In this document: piece by piece, positions 1 to 7,337 of the stretch
Layout: every line of letters begins with the position of its first letter
Numbering within the stretch: position 1 is the stretch's first letter
Assembly: GCA_050246995.1 (NCBI GenBank)
Contig: JBFWVA010000006.1
Span: 124,001-188,000, forward strand
Source: SHVO01 sp050246995
GTDB taxonomy: Bacteria > Pseudomonadota > Alphaproteobacteria > Rhodospirillales > Rhodospirillaceae
Reading direction: 5' to 3'
DNA: 64,000 nt
Notes under the pieces: generated by a model
Databases searched by the model: none
What the model was told of the DNA's origin: nothing
Seen by the model: only the letters and a program-made list of their open reading frames with translations
Position numbers and translations under genes: made by a program

Positions 1-1178
1 AGCAACAAATCGCCGGCGTCATGCCCCATGGTGTCGTTGATCGCCTTAAAGCCGTCGAGGTCGATGAACATCAACCCAACACTCGTTTTCGCGCGCTTGC
101 CTTCCAGCACGCGCCGCGTGAGACGGTCCATGAACAGCGTGCGATTCGGAAGGCCGGTGAGCTGATCGTAGTTGGCCTGATAGATGATCTTCTCTTCGTC
201 CAGCTTGCGCTGTGTCACATCCGAAACAATGGCGACGTATTGCTGGATCACGCCGCTCGAATCACGTATCGCGGACAGCGAAATACGCGCGGCATAGCGT
301 CGGCCAGTCTTGCTCTTGCACCACTGTTCCCACTGCGCGTCTTCGCCACTTTCCTCAATCGGCAGCTGTCCGTCCGCGCCCTGGGCACCGTGGTTGAGGA
401 CAGCACCCAGCGGCTGGCCGACGATCTCGGACTCATCGAGATTGGTGACACGGCGATAGGCCGGATTGCTTTTTGTGACCCGTCCGCTTGCGTCCGCGAC
501 GATCAAGCCATCGGGGCTGTGTTCGAAGACCGCGCCCGCGAGACGCAATTCAGCTTCCGCGCGGCGCCGTTCGGTGACGTCACGGAATGTAATGACATAT
601 CCGACGATTTCACGGCCTGTGCGAAACGGCGCGACAGCATAAACCGCCTCGAAGCTTTCACCGTCGCTGCGCGCAAGATGCGCCTCGCGTTCAAGATAAT
701 ATGGCCCGCCGCGGATCTGCGCGAGTAATGGCAGAGGTTGACCGGCGTTTACGTGCCCGCCGCCGAAGACAAAAAGCCGTTCGACATTCACGCCGGCCAT
801 TGCTGACGCGTCGCGGTTCATCAGGTCCCCCGCCGCCGCATTGGCGAACGCGACCTTGCCGCCGGCGTCCACTGCAATGATGCCGTTGGAGGCGGCATCG
901 AGGATTTGCGTGGTCATCGTGGAGATGCGCGAAAGGTCCGATGCAGGAAGGGGCGCCGGCACGGCGGGCGACGGCGCCAGCGCCGCCTGTTTGACCGGCG
1001 CGGCTGCTTTTGCCCTCTTCACGCGGGCCGCGGCGCGGACCTTGATGCCTGGGCGCTTTTTGCGCGGCGCGGACACGGGCTGTTTTGTTTTGCTCAGGTT
1101 GCGAGCGCGCAGATTCCGGCCCTTTTTGGCGGGCGCCTTCACGCGCTTACTCACACCCGTTTTACGCTTCCTCGGCAT
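1..1178 (-). CDS. PAS-PAS-GGDEF signalling protein, 3' end cut by window
   Basis: N-terminal 392 codons of a probable diguanylate cyclase; the C-terminus lies beyond base 1. Residues 1-65 form a Lys/Arg/Ala/Pro-rich tail with no acidic residue before D81. Two PAS domains follow (about 92-218 and 220-337), each closing with a PAC-type segment (VTERRRAEAEL; SDVTQRKLDEEK). A GGDEF domain then begins at about 345, with DQLTGLPNRTLF and FIDLDGFKAINDTMGHDAG. The catalytic GG(D/E)EF loop is outside the window, so activity cannot be judged. ATG at 1178 is the earliest start: an in-frame TAA lies a dozen codons upstream and no ATG, GTG or TTG falls between. No clear ribosome binding site is visible. 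No membrane segment is seen, so the protein is probably cytoplasmic, sensing through its PAS domains. Confidence 0.88.
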   Translation of the reverse strand, partial: MPRKRKTGVSKRVKAPAKKGRNLRARNLSKTKQPVSAPRKKRPGIKVRAAARVKRAKAAAPVKQAALAPSPAVPAPLPASDLSRISTMTTQILDAASNGIIAVDAGGKVAFANAAAGDLMNRDASAMAGVNVERLFVFGGGHVNAGQPLPLLAQIRGGPYYLEREAHLARSDGESFEAVYAVAPFRTGREIVGYVITFRDVTERRRAEAELRLAGAVFEHSPDGLIVADASGRVTKSNPAYRRVTNLDESEIVGQPLGAVLNHGAQGADGQLPIEESGEDAQWEQWCKSKTGRRYAARISLSAIRDSSGVIQQYVAIVSDVTQRKLDEEKIIYQANYDQLTGLPNRTLFMDRLTRRVLEGKRAKTSVGLMFIDLDGFKAINDTMGHDAGDLL

Positions 1179-1311
1179 TACGCTTTTAGGTTGTTTATGG
1201 TGTGAAACACGCTTTTATCCCATGGGCAAATAACCCTGGGTTGACAAGGACTTGTCCGATCTCGGGGGAGTTTATACGCCCCCTGGCGAAATGCATAGCG
1301 GCCCAAAATGG

Positions 1312-1331
1312 TCCCACGAAGATACGTGGGA
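1312..1331. promoter_or_regulatory. Perfect 7-bp inverted repeat upstream of small gene
   Basis: TCCCACG (1312-1318) and CGTGGGA (1325-1331) are separated by six bases. The repeat lies about 65 bases before the start at 1398 and just upstream of a possible -10 element (TATATT, 1363-1368). It could be an operator or a small hairpin. There is no T-tract, so it is not a terminator. Confidence 0.35.
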
Positions 1332-1397
1332 ATGTCACTTTTCCGCGAATTAGTTTCGGGTCTATATTTAGGAACACGTCTTTCTTCCGAGGTCGAT

Positions 1398-1592
1398 ATG
1401 GCAGATCCCAGATACCAGCCCGATGTAAGCGGCCTTGCTGACGCTCTGCGGCGTGAACACGGCCTACAGGCGATCGACGTAGCCCTGGAGAACGCCCGTC
1501 AGCATATGCAGGATGCAGCCTGGAAGCACTGCACCATGTGGCTACAGGTGGTAAATCGCCTGAATACGGCACAGGGCGCACACGCCAGCTGA
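1398..1592 (+). CDS. Small hypothetical protein, 64 aa
   Basis: A 64-residue, mostly helical, soluble protein (starts MADPRYQPDVSG, contains ENARQHMQDAAWKHCTMW). An in-frame start 30 codons further upstream exists, but the ATG at 1398 has a GAGG Shine-Dalgarno sequence eight bases before it and a possible TATATT -10 box about 30 bases upstream, so it is preferred. The codons look like those of neighbouring genes. No signal peptide, membrane segment or metal motif is visible. I do not recognise the family. It is convergent with msrQ, whose stop lies a few bases downstream. Confidence 0.6.
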   Translation: MADPRYQPDVSGLADALRREHGLQAIDVALENARQHMQDAAWKHCTMWLQVVNRLNTAQGAHAS

Positions 1593-1599
1593 AGCCCTC

Positions 1600-2208
1600 C
1601 TAGGCTTTTTTGACGATCCGGACCCCAAACAAGACGGCTAGGATTAGGCCGTACGTCAGCGGCTCAATAAAGCCCGCTCTAACCATCATGTAGTAGTGGA
1701 TGACGCCGGCAATCGCCGCCGGATAAACAAGGCTATGCAGGCGCCGCCACCGGCGCCCGCCGAGCCTACGTGTCATGGCGTCGGTCGAGGTCACTGCCAG
1801 CGCGATCAGGATCACGAGGGCGAACATGCCAACCGTGATGTAGCGGCGCTTGATGATCTCCTGTACGAGAAGTTGCATGTCGAAGAACAGATCGAGTCCC
1901 ACGTAGCTCATGACATGCAGCGTTACATAGAAGAACGCGAACAGACCAAGCATGCGCCGCAGACGGGCAATTCCGTTCCACTTGGTGAGAAGCCGGATGG
2001 GTGTTACGGCGAGCGCGATCAACACAAAGCGTAGCGCCCAATCGCCGAAATAGCGCGTGGTCGCTTCGATGGGATTGGCGCCAAGCTGCCCTTCGAGCGC
2101 GCGATACCCCCACCAGCAGAACGGCAACAACGAAACAACGAACGCCGCCGGCTTCAGCCAGCGGCGCACGAGCATTTCCCAATTACGCGAAGTGTCAACC
2201 TCAGCCAT
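1600..2208 (-). CDS. msrQ: MsrQ, heme-binding membrane subunit of MsrPQ
   Basis: A 202-residue integral membrane protein of the YedZ/MsrQ family. It passes electrons from the quinone pool or flavin to the periplasmic catalytic subunit MsrP, which reduces methionine sulfoxide in oxidised envelope proteins. About six hydrophobic helices are visible. The heme-ligand candidates H98 (LHVMSYVG), H158 (RRLHSLVYP) and H171 (IHYYMM) sit where the family has conserved histidines. It lies 18 bases downstream of msrP on the same strand, the usual order, so the two are co-transcribed. Length is normal for the family. Confidence 0.93.
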   Translation of the reverse strand: MAEVDTSRNWEMLVRRWLKPAAFVVSLLPFCWWGYRALEGQLGANPIEATTRYFGDWALRFVLIALAVTPIRLLTKWNGIARLRRMLGLFAFFYVTLHVMSYVGLDLFFDMQLLVQEIIKRRYITVGMFALVILIALAVTSTDAMTRRLGGRRWRRLHSLVYPAAIAGVIHYYMMVRAGFIEPLTYGLILAVLFGVRIVKKA

Positions 2209-2226
2209 GCACGCGATCGATTGACC

Positions 2227-3198
2227 CTAGTAAAGACGGGTGAGGTTCATGCCCTTGTACAAATCCGCGACTTCTTCCTCGTAACCATTGAACATCAACG
2301 TCGGCCGGCGGCGGAAGTCGCCGATGCGCCGCTCGCTGGCTTGCGACCAGCGGGGATGATCGACCTTCGGATTGACGTTGGCGTAGAAACCGTACTCCGA
2401 ACCGTTCATCACCTTCCAGGTGTTCTGCGGCTGATCCTCGACGAAGCTGATACGGACGATCGATTTCACGCCTTTGAAGCCGTACTTCCAGGGCACGACG
2501 AGGCGCAGCGGGGCGCCGCTTTGCCCGAGTAGCGGTTGGCCGTAAAGGCCCACGGCCAAAATCGCGAGCGGGTTCATCGCTTCGTCCATCCGCAGCCCCT
2601 CGATGTATGGCCAAGGAAGATTCGCGCTGCGCTGGCCTCGCATCTCGGTTGGCCGAACCACCGTTTCGAAACGCACGAACTTGGCGCTGCCTTGAGGCTC
2701 GAAGCGCTTGATCACCTCGGCGAGCGAAATTCCGGCCCAAGGGATGACCATGGACCAAGCCTCGACACAGCGCATGCGATAGATGCGCTCTTCAACAGCG
2801 TGAGGCTTGATGAAATCATTGAAATCGATCGTGCCGGGCTTGTTGCACAAGCCGTCGACCTTCACAGTCCATGGAAGCGGCTTAAAGGCGCTCGCATATT
2901 CGGCCGGGTCCCCCTTGTCCAAACCGAACTCATAGAAATTGTTGTAGGTCGTGATGTCCTCAAAGGGCGTTTGTTTGTCGTTCTCGCCAAGCTTGGCGTA
3001 GCCCTTCTTGAGATCGGCGAACTTGCCGCCTGCGCCAGGCAGTACCCCGGATTCCGCTTCACCCCAGGCCGCGCTCAACGCGAGGCTGCCCGCGATAAGC
3101 CCCGAGGTTTTGATGAGTTGGCGGCGACTGAGATAGGCGCTCTCCGGCGTGATCTCGTGAGGCGCAACGTCGGATGCCTTGCGGTGGCGAATGAGCAT
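2227..3198 (-). CDS. msrP: MsrP, periplasmic molybdenum methionine-sulfoxide reductase
   Basis: A 323-residue molybdopterin oxidoreductase (sulfite-oxidase fold, YedY family) that repairs methionine sulfoxide in periplasmic proteins with electrons from MsrQ. A twin-arginine export signal is present (SRRQLIKTSG, residues 24-33) followed by a hydrophobic stretch ending near AAWGEAES. C144 in YRMRCVEAWSM is the expected molybdenum ligand; VVRPTEMRGQ and WKYGFKG match the family's cofactor region. The protein should fold in the cytoplasm around its cofactor before Tat export. It is the first gene of the msrP-msrQ operon. Confidence 0.94.
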   Translation of the reverse strand: MLIRHRKASDVAPHEITPESAYLSRRQLIKTSGLIAGSLALSAAWGEAESGVLPGAGGKFADLKKGYAKLGENDKQTPFEDITTYNNFYEFGLDKGDPAEYASAFKPLPWTVKVDGLCNKPGTIDFNDFIKPHAVEERIYRMRCVEAWSMVIPWAGISLAEVIKRFEPQGSAKFVRFETVVRPTEMRGQRSANLPWPYIEGLRMDEAMNPLAILAVGLYGQPLLGQSGAPLRLVVPWKYGFKGVKSIVRISFVEDQPQNTWKVMNGSEYGFYANVNPKVDHPRWSQASERRIGDFRRRPTLMFNGYEEEVADLYKGMNLTRLY

Positions 3199-3262
3199 GG
3201 GATTTCCTTCGCGGGTACGGCTTTAGCGACCAGGACTATTATATCGTGCTCTGCGGCAAAAA

Positions 3263-3293
3263 GAAAAAGCGCCGGACCCAAGGGTCCGGCGCT
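3263..3293 (-). terminator. Rho-independent terminator of the tonB-exb-TPR operon
   Basis: A perfect 12-bp stem, AGCGCCGGACCC (3268-3279) with GGGTCCGGCGCT (3282-3293). Read on the minus strand it is followed directly by TTTTTCTTTTT, the classic intrinsic terminator layout. It lies 30 bases past the stop of the TPR gene and separates that operon from msrP. Confidence 0.88.
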
Positions 3294-3321
3294 CTCATTT
3301 TCTTGAAGAAAGCCTAGGGAC

Positions 3322-4578
3322 TTAGCCCTTCTTCGGCTGGCCGCTGTAGATCTTCCACAGGTTCGCCACCTTTTCAGATTGGCTGCCTGCGGAAATCGAC
3401 TTGAACGCCGCGAGGCCTTCCGCTCGGCGCCCTGCGCTGATGTGCGCGATGCCGAGACGGAGCTGAGCGTCGTCCTTGTTTTCCACGCCCTTGGCGAGAC
3501 CGGCGTTGATCAGTTCAACCGCCTTATCGTTGTCGCCCATGCTCCAGTAGGCTTCACCGAACTTTACGGTGGCGTCGCCCTTGGCCTGCTTGGCCGCCTC
3601 AGCAACACCCTGCGGGAGGGTCTTGGTGTCGGCTTCGCATTGCTTCGTCGCCAGAGCGAGGAGGCGCGCTTCGCGTTCCTTGTTCGCCGGTTGGCCCATG
3701 ACGCCGGCCTTCGTACCCTTTTCGATCACAGCCTTGCCTTCGCAGGGCAGGCCTTCCTGAAGGGCTATTTCCGCCATCTGGGTGTACTCACGATCCGTCG
3801 CCATGATGCCGCTGACGTACTTGATACGCGCGACATCGAGTTCGACGTGCGGGTTGCCGCGGAGCGTGCGCTCGGACATCTGCACGAACTGGGCGAAGTA
3901 CTTCGGATCCGGATACAGAGTGATCAACTTTTCCATCGTGCCGGCGACGGCATCGGTGTTGCCGAGTTCGTATTCGGCGCTCATCAGCAGCTCGAGCCAC
4001 TGCTTATCCGGATTGCGGCGGGCGGATTCGGCACCCTTGACCGCCGTGCGAATGTTTTCAGCAGCCTGCTTGTAGTCTTTCTGGATGTAGTAGCTCTGGC
4101 CGACGAGGACCTGCATGTCGCCGTCCACGCCGTTTTCCTTCATGTAGCGGTTCGCGTACTCAATGGCCTTCGGGTAGTTCTTGGCCTGGTAGTTCACGCT
4201 GGCGAGCTGCTTCACACGCTCTTTCTGCTGTTCCGGAGTCATCTGACCCGTGGCGAGAGACGCTTCCCACGCCGCAGTACCCTTCGCGAAGTTGCCGCTT
4301 TGGAAGTAAGAAACCGCGAGGATTTCGTTCACAAGGAACGTCTCGTAGGCACTCTTGCCACTCACAGCCGCCGCAGCTTCCGCGCTGGCGACAGCTTCCT
4401 TAAACTGCTTCTTCTTCAGGAATTCCTGGGCAGCTTGCAGCGGCTTCCCAACGGCCGGCTTTACGCTCGGTGCTTTTTCCGCCGCGAAAGCGGCTTGCGG
4501 GGCCACGATCACGTCCGCACCGACAAGTCCCGTCGTCAACATGAGCGACAACGCGATCCAAGAAGCTCTCGATTTCAT
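3322..4578 (-). CDS. Exported TPR-repeat protein of the TonB/Exb operon
   Basis: A 418-residue protein with a Sec signal peptide (hydrophobic core ALSLMLTTGLVGADVIV, likely cleavage after AFA near residue 33). Mature sequence is made of helical repeats of TPR type (KQFKEAVASAEAAAA; QAKNYPKAIEYANRYM; QKDYKQAAENIRTAV; MGDNDKAVELINAGLAKG). It is the last gene of the tonB-exbB-exbD-exbD cluster, so it probably works in the periplasm as a protein-interaction scaffold for the energised TonB complex or its receptors. That role is inferred from position; no catalytic motif is visible. The gap to the preceding exbD is 145 bases and contains inverted repeats, which might lower or stabilise its expression relative to the transporter genes. 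Confidence 0.85.
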   Translation of the reverse strand: MKSRASWIALSLMLTTGLVGADVIVAPQAAFAAEKAPSVKPAVGKPLQAAQEFLKKKQFKEAVASAEAAAAVSGKSAYETFLVNEILAVSYFQSGNFAKGTAAWEASLATGQMTPEQQKERVKQLASVNYQAKNYPKAIEYANRYMKENGVDGDMQVLVGQSYYIQKDYKQAAENIRTAVKGAESARRNPDKQWLELLMSAEYELGNTDAVAGTMEKLITLYPDPKYFAQFVQMSERTLRGNPHVELDVARIKYVSGIMATDREYTQMAEIALQEGLPCEGKAVIEKGTKAGVMGQPANKEREARLLALATKQCEADTKTLPQGVAEAAKQAKGDATVKFGEAYWSMGDNDKAVELINAGLAKGVENKDDAQLRLGIAHISAGRRAEGLAAFKSISAGSQSEKVANLWKIYSGQPKKG

Positions 4579-4658
4579 GTTTGCTGTATCCTCTTACAAG
4601 CAAAAGAGAAACGCCACTGGTCGTGTAACCGGTGGCGCCCCTCGCTACCCCAATGCAA

Positions 4659-4714
4659 GTCTTGCCAAGATCCTAGGCTTTATTATGGCAAGGCCTAAAA
4701 GCCTAAGGCAAGAC
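4659..4714. repeat. Nested inverted repeats between exbD and the TPR gene
   Basis: GTCTTGCC (4659-4666) is the exact reverse complement of GGCAAGAC (4707-4714), enclosing further short repeats (AGGC 4691-4694 with GCCT 4701-4704; TAGGC near 4674 with GCCTA). In the operon transcript this would form a branched structure in the longest intergenic gap. It may be a processing or attenuation element; no T-tract follows. Confidence 0.4.
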
Positions 4715-4723
4715 CACCTAGTG

Positions 4724-5152
4724 TTACTGGTTCAAAAACTGCTCGTTGCCGACGAATCCGATCTTCTTAACGCCAAGGCGTTGAGCGATCGCGAGAATTT
4801 TTGCAACCGTGTCGTATTTAGCCAAACGATGCGGGCGAAGATGAACTTCAGGCTGCGGTTGACCCGCCGCCACCGACGCCAGGTAACGGGTCACCTGGGC
4901 CAGGTTCTGTGTAACGTTACCATCCCAAATGATGGTGCCGTCGAAGTCGACTTCAACCGTATGCACCACCGGCGGCGCCGGCGGATTGGTATTTTGGTTC
5001 GGCCGCGGCATGTCCAGCTTCACGGCGTGTGTTTGCACCGGCAAGCTCATGATGAACATGATCAGCAGCACAAGCATGACGTCGATCAGCGGAGTGGTGT
5101 TCATTTCCACCATCACGCCGCCTTCGTCTGCTGCACCTACGCTCATTCCCAT
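4724..5152 (-). CDS. exbD: ExbD-family proton-channel subunit, second copy
   Basis: A 142-residue ExbD/TolR protein. It has one N-terminal transmembrane helix (LIDVMLVLLIMFIMSLPV) carrying the conserved proton-path aspartate in PLIDV, then a periplasmic domain. With ExbB and TonB it converts proton-motive force into movement of TonB. It differs from the first copy in a Pro/Asn-rich linker (NQNTNPPAPP) and in its C-terminal half, but keeps the NTTPLIDVMLVLL core. Start at 5152 has an AAGGAG site. Two ExbD paralogues in tandem are a recurring arrangement in this group and may form a mixed dimer. Confidence 0.92.
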   Translation of the reverse strand: MGMSVGAADEGGVMVEMNTTPLIDVMLVLLIMFIMSLPVQTHAVKLDMPRPNQNTNPPAPPVVHTVEVDFDGTIIWDGNVTQNLAQVTRYLASVAAGQPQPEVHLRPHRLAKYDTVAKILAIAQRLGVKKIGFVGNEQFLNQ

Positions 5153-5183
5153 AACGAAAACTCCTTAGGAAGTCTCGGAGCGG

Positions 5184-5612
5184 CTAGTTGCCGCCCCGAA
5201 GCTCCGGATCAGTAATGAAGCCAACCTTCATGATGCCACCGCGCTGTGCGGTGGCGACCACACGCCCGATGAACTCATATCGAGCTTGCTGGTCGCCACG
5301 GATGTGCACTTCCGGCTGAGGCACTTGAACGGCCGCGGCCTTCATGCGCTCCAGCAGGGTTTCGGGGCTCACGAGAAGGTCGTTCCAGTAGATTTTACCA
5401 TCCTTGTCGACCGCAATGATGATGTTCTCGGGCTTGGTCTGCGTCGCTTCGTTAGAAATGACAGGCAGTTCGAGCTCGATAGTCTTCGTCACGACCGGGA
5501 TGGTGATCAGGAAGATGATCAGCAGCACCAACATGACGTCCACGAGCGGGGTCGTGTTGATCGTCGAGTTGACTTGATCTTCTTCCGCAGCTGGTCCGAC
5601 ACTCATACCCAT
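5184..5612 (-). CDS. exbD: ExbD-family proton-channel subunit, first copy
   Basis: A 142-residue ExbD/TolR protein. Residues 1-20 are cytoplasmic, the membrane helix includes PLVDVMLVLLIIFLITIPVV with the essential aspartate, and the periplasmic domain ends RGGIMKVGFITDPEL, the usual family C-terminal strand. It sits 30 bases downstream of exbB with a GGAG site before ATG 5612, and 31 bases before the second exbD. Expected partner of the ExbB pentamer. Confidence 0.93.
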   Translation of the reverse strand: MGMSVGPAAEEDQVNSTINTTPLVDVMLVLLIIFLITIPVVTKTIELELPVISNEATQTKPENIIIAVDKDGKIYWNDLLVSPETLLERMKAAAVQVPQPEVHIRGDQQARYEFIGRVVATAQRGGIMKVGFITDPELRGGN

Positions 5613-5642
5613 ATCGGTAACTCCTACTAGAACGCGTTGCGC

Positions 5643-6551
5643 TTAGGCGCGACGGGTCTGCGCGCGACCGCTCAGCAACACAGCGTGGACGTCCGAGGAG
5701 AAGTTACGGACGCGGGCGGCAACGATTTTGTTACGAGCGACGAGCAGGTTGTAGAAGAGCACCGCCGGCACCGCGACCGCGAGACCGATGGCGGTCATGA
5801 TGAGCGCTTCACCGAGAGGACCGGCAACGCGGTCGATCGACACCTGACCGGCGACGCCGATCGAGATGAGCGCGTTCAAGATCCCCCACACCGTGCCGAA
5901 CAGTCCGACGAACGGCGCGACCGAGCCAACCGAGGCAAGGAACGACAGACCAGCGCCGAGGCGGCCGTTGATCGCGTCCTGCGAGCGCTGCAGCGACATG
6001 GTGACCCATTCGTTCAGGTCGACCTGGTCGGTCAGCTTGCCTTCGTGGTGTTCAGAAGCGCGCAGGCCGTCTTCAACGACGGTGCGGAACACGCTGTTAG
6101 CATCCAGCTTAGCAACGCCTTCCTTGAGGCTGCCAGCGGTCCAGAAGTTCTTCTGAGCGGCATCGGCCTGGCGCAGGACCGAAGCGGTGTCGAAAAGACG
6201 CAGGATGGTGATGTACCAGGTGCCCATCGACATGAAGATCAGGATGAAGAGCACGGTCTTGGCGACGAAATCACCGTGTTCCCACATGGCGGCGAAGCCG
6301 TACGGGTTTTCCACTTCGACCTGGTCGGAGGTGGTGGTGGCGCCATCCGCCGGAGCGGCATCCGCCGGAGCGGCATCCATCGGAGCAGCAGCGGCGTCAG
6401 CCGGAGCAGCAGCCGGATCGGTCATCGCAGGAGCTTCGGCCGGAGCAGCGGCATCCTGGGCAAAGGCGAAACCACCCGAAAGGACGACGGCCAGAGCCAC
6501 GGCGGACATCAAGCCCGCGAGTTTCGAAACAAAGGTGTTACGGGTATTCAT
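5643..6551 (-). CDS. exbB: ExbB/TolQ/MotA-family proton channel
   Basis: A 302-residue inner-membrane protein that forms the proton-conducting pentamer of the TonB energising complex. A signal-like hydrophobic N-terminus (LMSAVALAVVLSGGFAFA) is followed by an Ala/Pro/Asp-rich low-complexity linker (about residues 32-75), then three membrane helices. The hallmark MotA/TolQ/ExbB region is clear: SVAPFVGLFGTVWGILNA and EALIMTAIGLAVAVPAVLFYN. The extra N-terminal extension relative to enteric ExbB (about 240 aa) is common in alphaproteobacterial members. Encoded between tonB and exbD. Confidence 0.93.
   Translation of the reverse strand: MNTRNTFVSKLAGLMSAVALAVVLSGGFAFAQDAAAPAEAPAMTDPAAAPADAAAAPMDAAPADAAPADGATTTSDQVEVENPYGFAAMWEHGDFVAKTVLFILIFMSMGTWYITILRLFDTASVLRQADAAQKNFWTAGSLKEGVAKLDANSVFRTVVEDGLRASEHHEGKLTDQVDLNEWVTMSLQRSQDAINGRLGAGLSFLASVGSVAPFVGLFGTVWGILNALISIGVAGQVSIDRVAGPLGEALIMTAIGLAVAVPAVLFYNLLVARNKIVAARVRNFSSDVHAVLLSGRAQTRRA
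6346..6390. repeat. 15-bp tandem repeat inside exbB
   Basis: TCCGCCGGAGCGGCA occurs exactly twice head to tail (6346-6360, 6361-6375), with a third decayed copy TCCATCGGAGCAGCA (6376-6390). The unit is 15 bases, so gain or loss keeps the reading frame and only alters the length of the Ala/Pro/Asp linker of ExbB. Confidence 0.8.
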
Positions 6552-6614
6552 GTTGTGATCCTCACTAAACGCAAACTTTTGATTGGTCCAAGTTACTGCA
6601 GCGGCTAGGACGTC

Positions 6615-7247
6615 CTAGCCCTTCAGCGAAAACGTCACTTTAATTCTCATCTGCATCGCTTCCGGCTTGCCGTTGCGCGTTCCAGGCAAGAAACGCCAGG
6701 AACGAACGGCTTCCTTCGAAGCGGCTTCATCAAGCCGTTCGAAACCGCTGCTCTGGTCGATCTTGGCTTCGGTGACGCGGCCTTCTTCGCTCACGCTGAG
6801 CAGGAGAACGACCGTGCCTTCTTCGCCAAGTCGCTTGGACATGGCCGGATAGATTTCCTCGGCGCCGGCATTCGGGCGGCGCGGATTGGTGCGCGGCGGA
6901 ATGAGAACGTCCGCGGGCGGCGGCGGCGGCGGAGGTGCAACTTTCTTGGTGACCTGGATGGCGGAGGTCGGCGCAGCTTCCTGCGTAATGACCACATCCG
7001 GCATATCCATGACGACCGGCGGCGGCGCATCGAACTTGGGCGGCGGCGGCGGCGGTGCTTCAGGGATTTGCTGCGCTTCTTCGATCACGCGCGTTTCGAT
7101 CGGTTCAAGAAGAGCGTCGACCATGGTCTTGGCGAGACCAGTGGTGAGAGCCCAGAGCATCAGCGCGTGAACCGCGATGACGACGATGAAACCGATCGTG
7201 CGTTTGTTAGACGCCGGCTTTTCAGTACGATGAACAGGACGTTCCAT
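6615..7247 (-). CDS. tonB: TonB energy-transducing protein
   Basis: A 210-residue TonB. A short cytoplasmic N-terminus leads into one membrane anchor (RTIGFIVVIAVHALMLWALT) containing the functionally important histidine. A proline-rich periplasmic spacer follows (PEAPPPPPPKF, APPPPPPPADV), then a C-terminal TonB domain (about 130-210) with YPAMSKRLGEEGTVVLLLSV and a final VTFSLKG strand. It transmits ExbB/ExbD energy to outer-membrane receptors such as the one encoded at 30295-32742. First gene of the operon; a candidate promoter lies about 60 bases upstream. Confidence 0.94.
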   Translation of the reverse strand: MERPVHRTEKPASNKRTIGFIVVIAVHALMLWALTTGLAKTMVDALLEPIETRVIEEAQQIPEAPPPPPPKFDAPPPVVMDMPDVVITQEAAPTSAIQVTKKVAPPPPPPPADVLIPPRTNPRRPNAGAEEIYPAMSKRLGEEGTVVLLLSVSEEGRVTEAKIDQSSGFERLDEAASKEAVRSWRFLPGTRNGKPEAMQMRIKVTFSLKG

Positions 7248-7307
7248 GCGCTCACTCGAAATGGGTTAGCGGAATTCAGACAATCTCGATGGGCGAAAAG
7301 CGTCGCG

Positions 7308-7336
7308 GTGTAACAGGGCATTGCCCACTTTGGCAA
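7308..7336 (-). promoter_or_regulatory. Candidate sigma-70-type promoter of the tonB operon
   Basis: On the minus strand TTGCCA (7336-7331) and TTACAC (7313-7308) are 17 bases apart, about 60 bases before the tonB start. The -35 overlaps a small inverted repeat TTGCC/GGCAA (7321-7336) that could be an operator. The match to consensus is moderate. Confidence 0.35.
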
Positions 7337-7337
7337 G

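Noticed and set aside
3379..4698. A 439-codon frame antisense to the TPR gene
   Set aside because: The TPR gene has a signal peptide, repeats and operon context; the antisense product has no recognisable features.
4729..4745. GGTTCAAAAACTG resembling a tRNA T-arm
   Set aside because: It is the 3' end of exbD read on the other strand; no acceptor or anticodon stem can be drawn.
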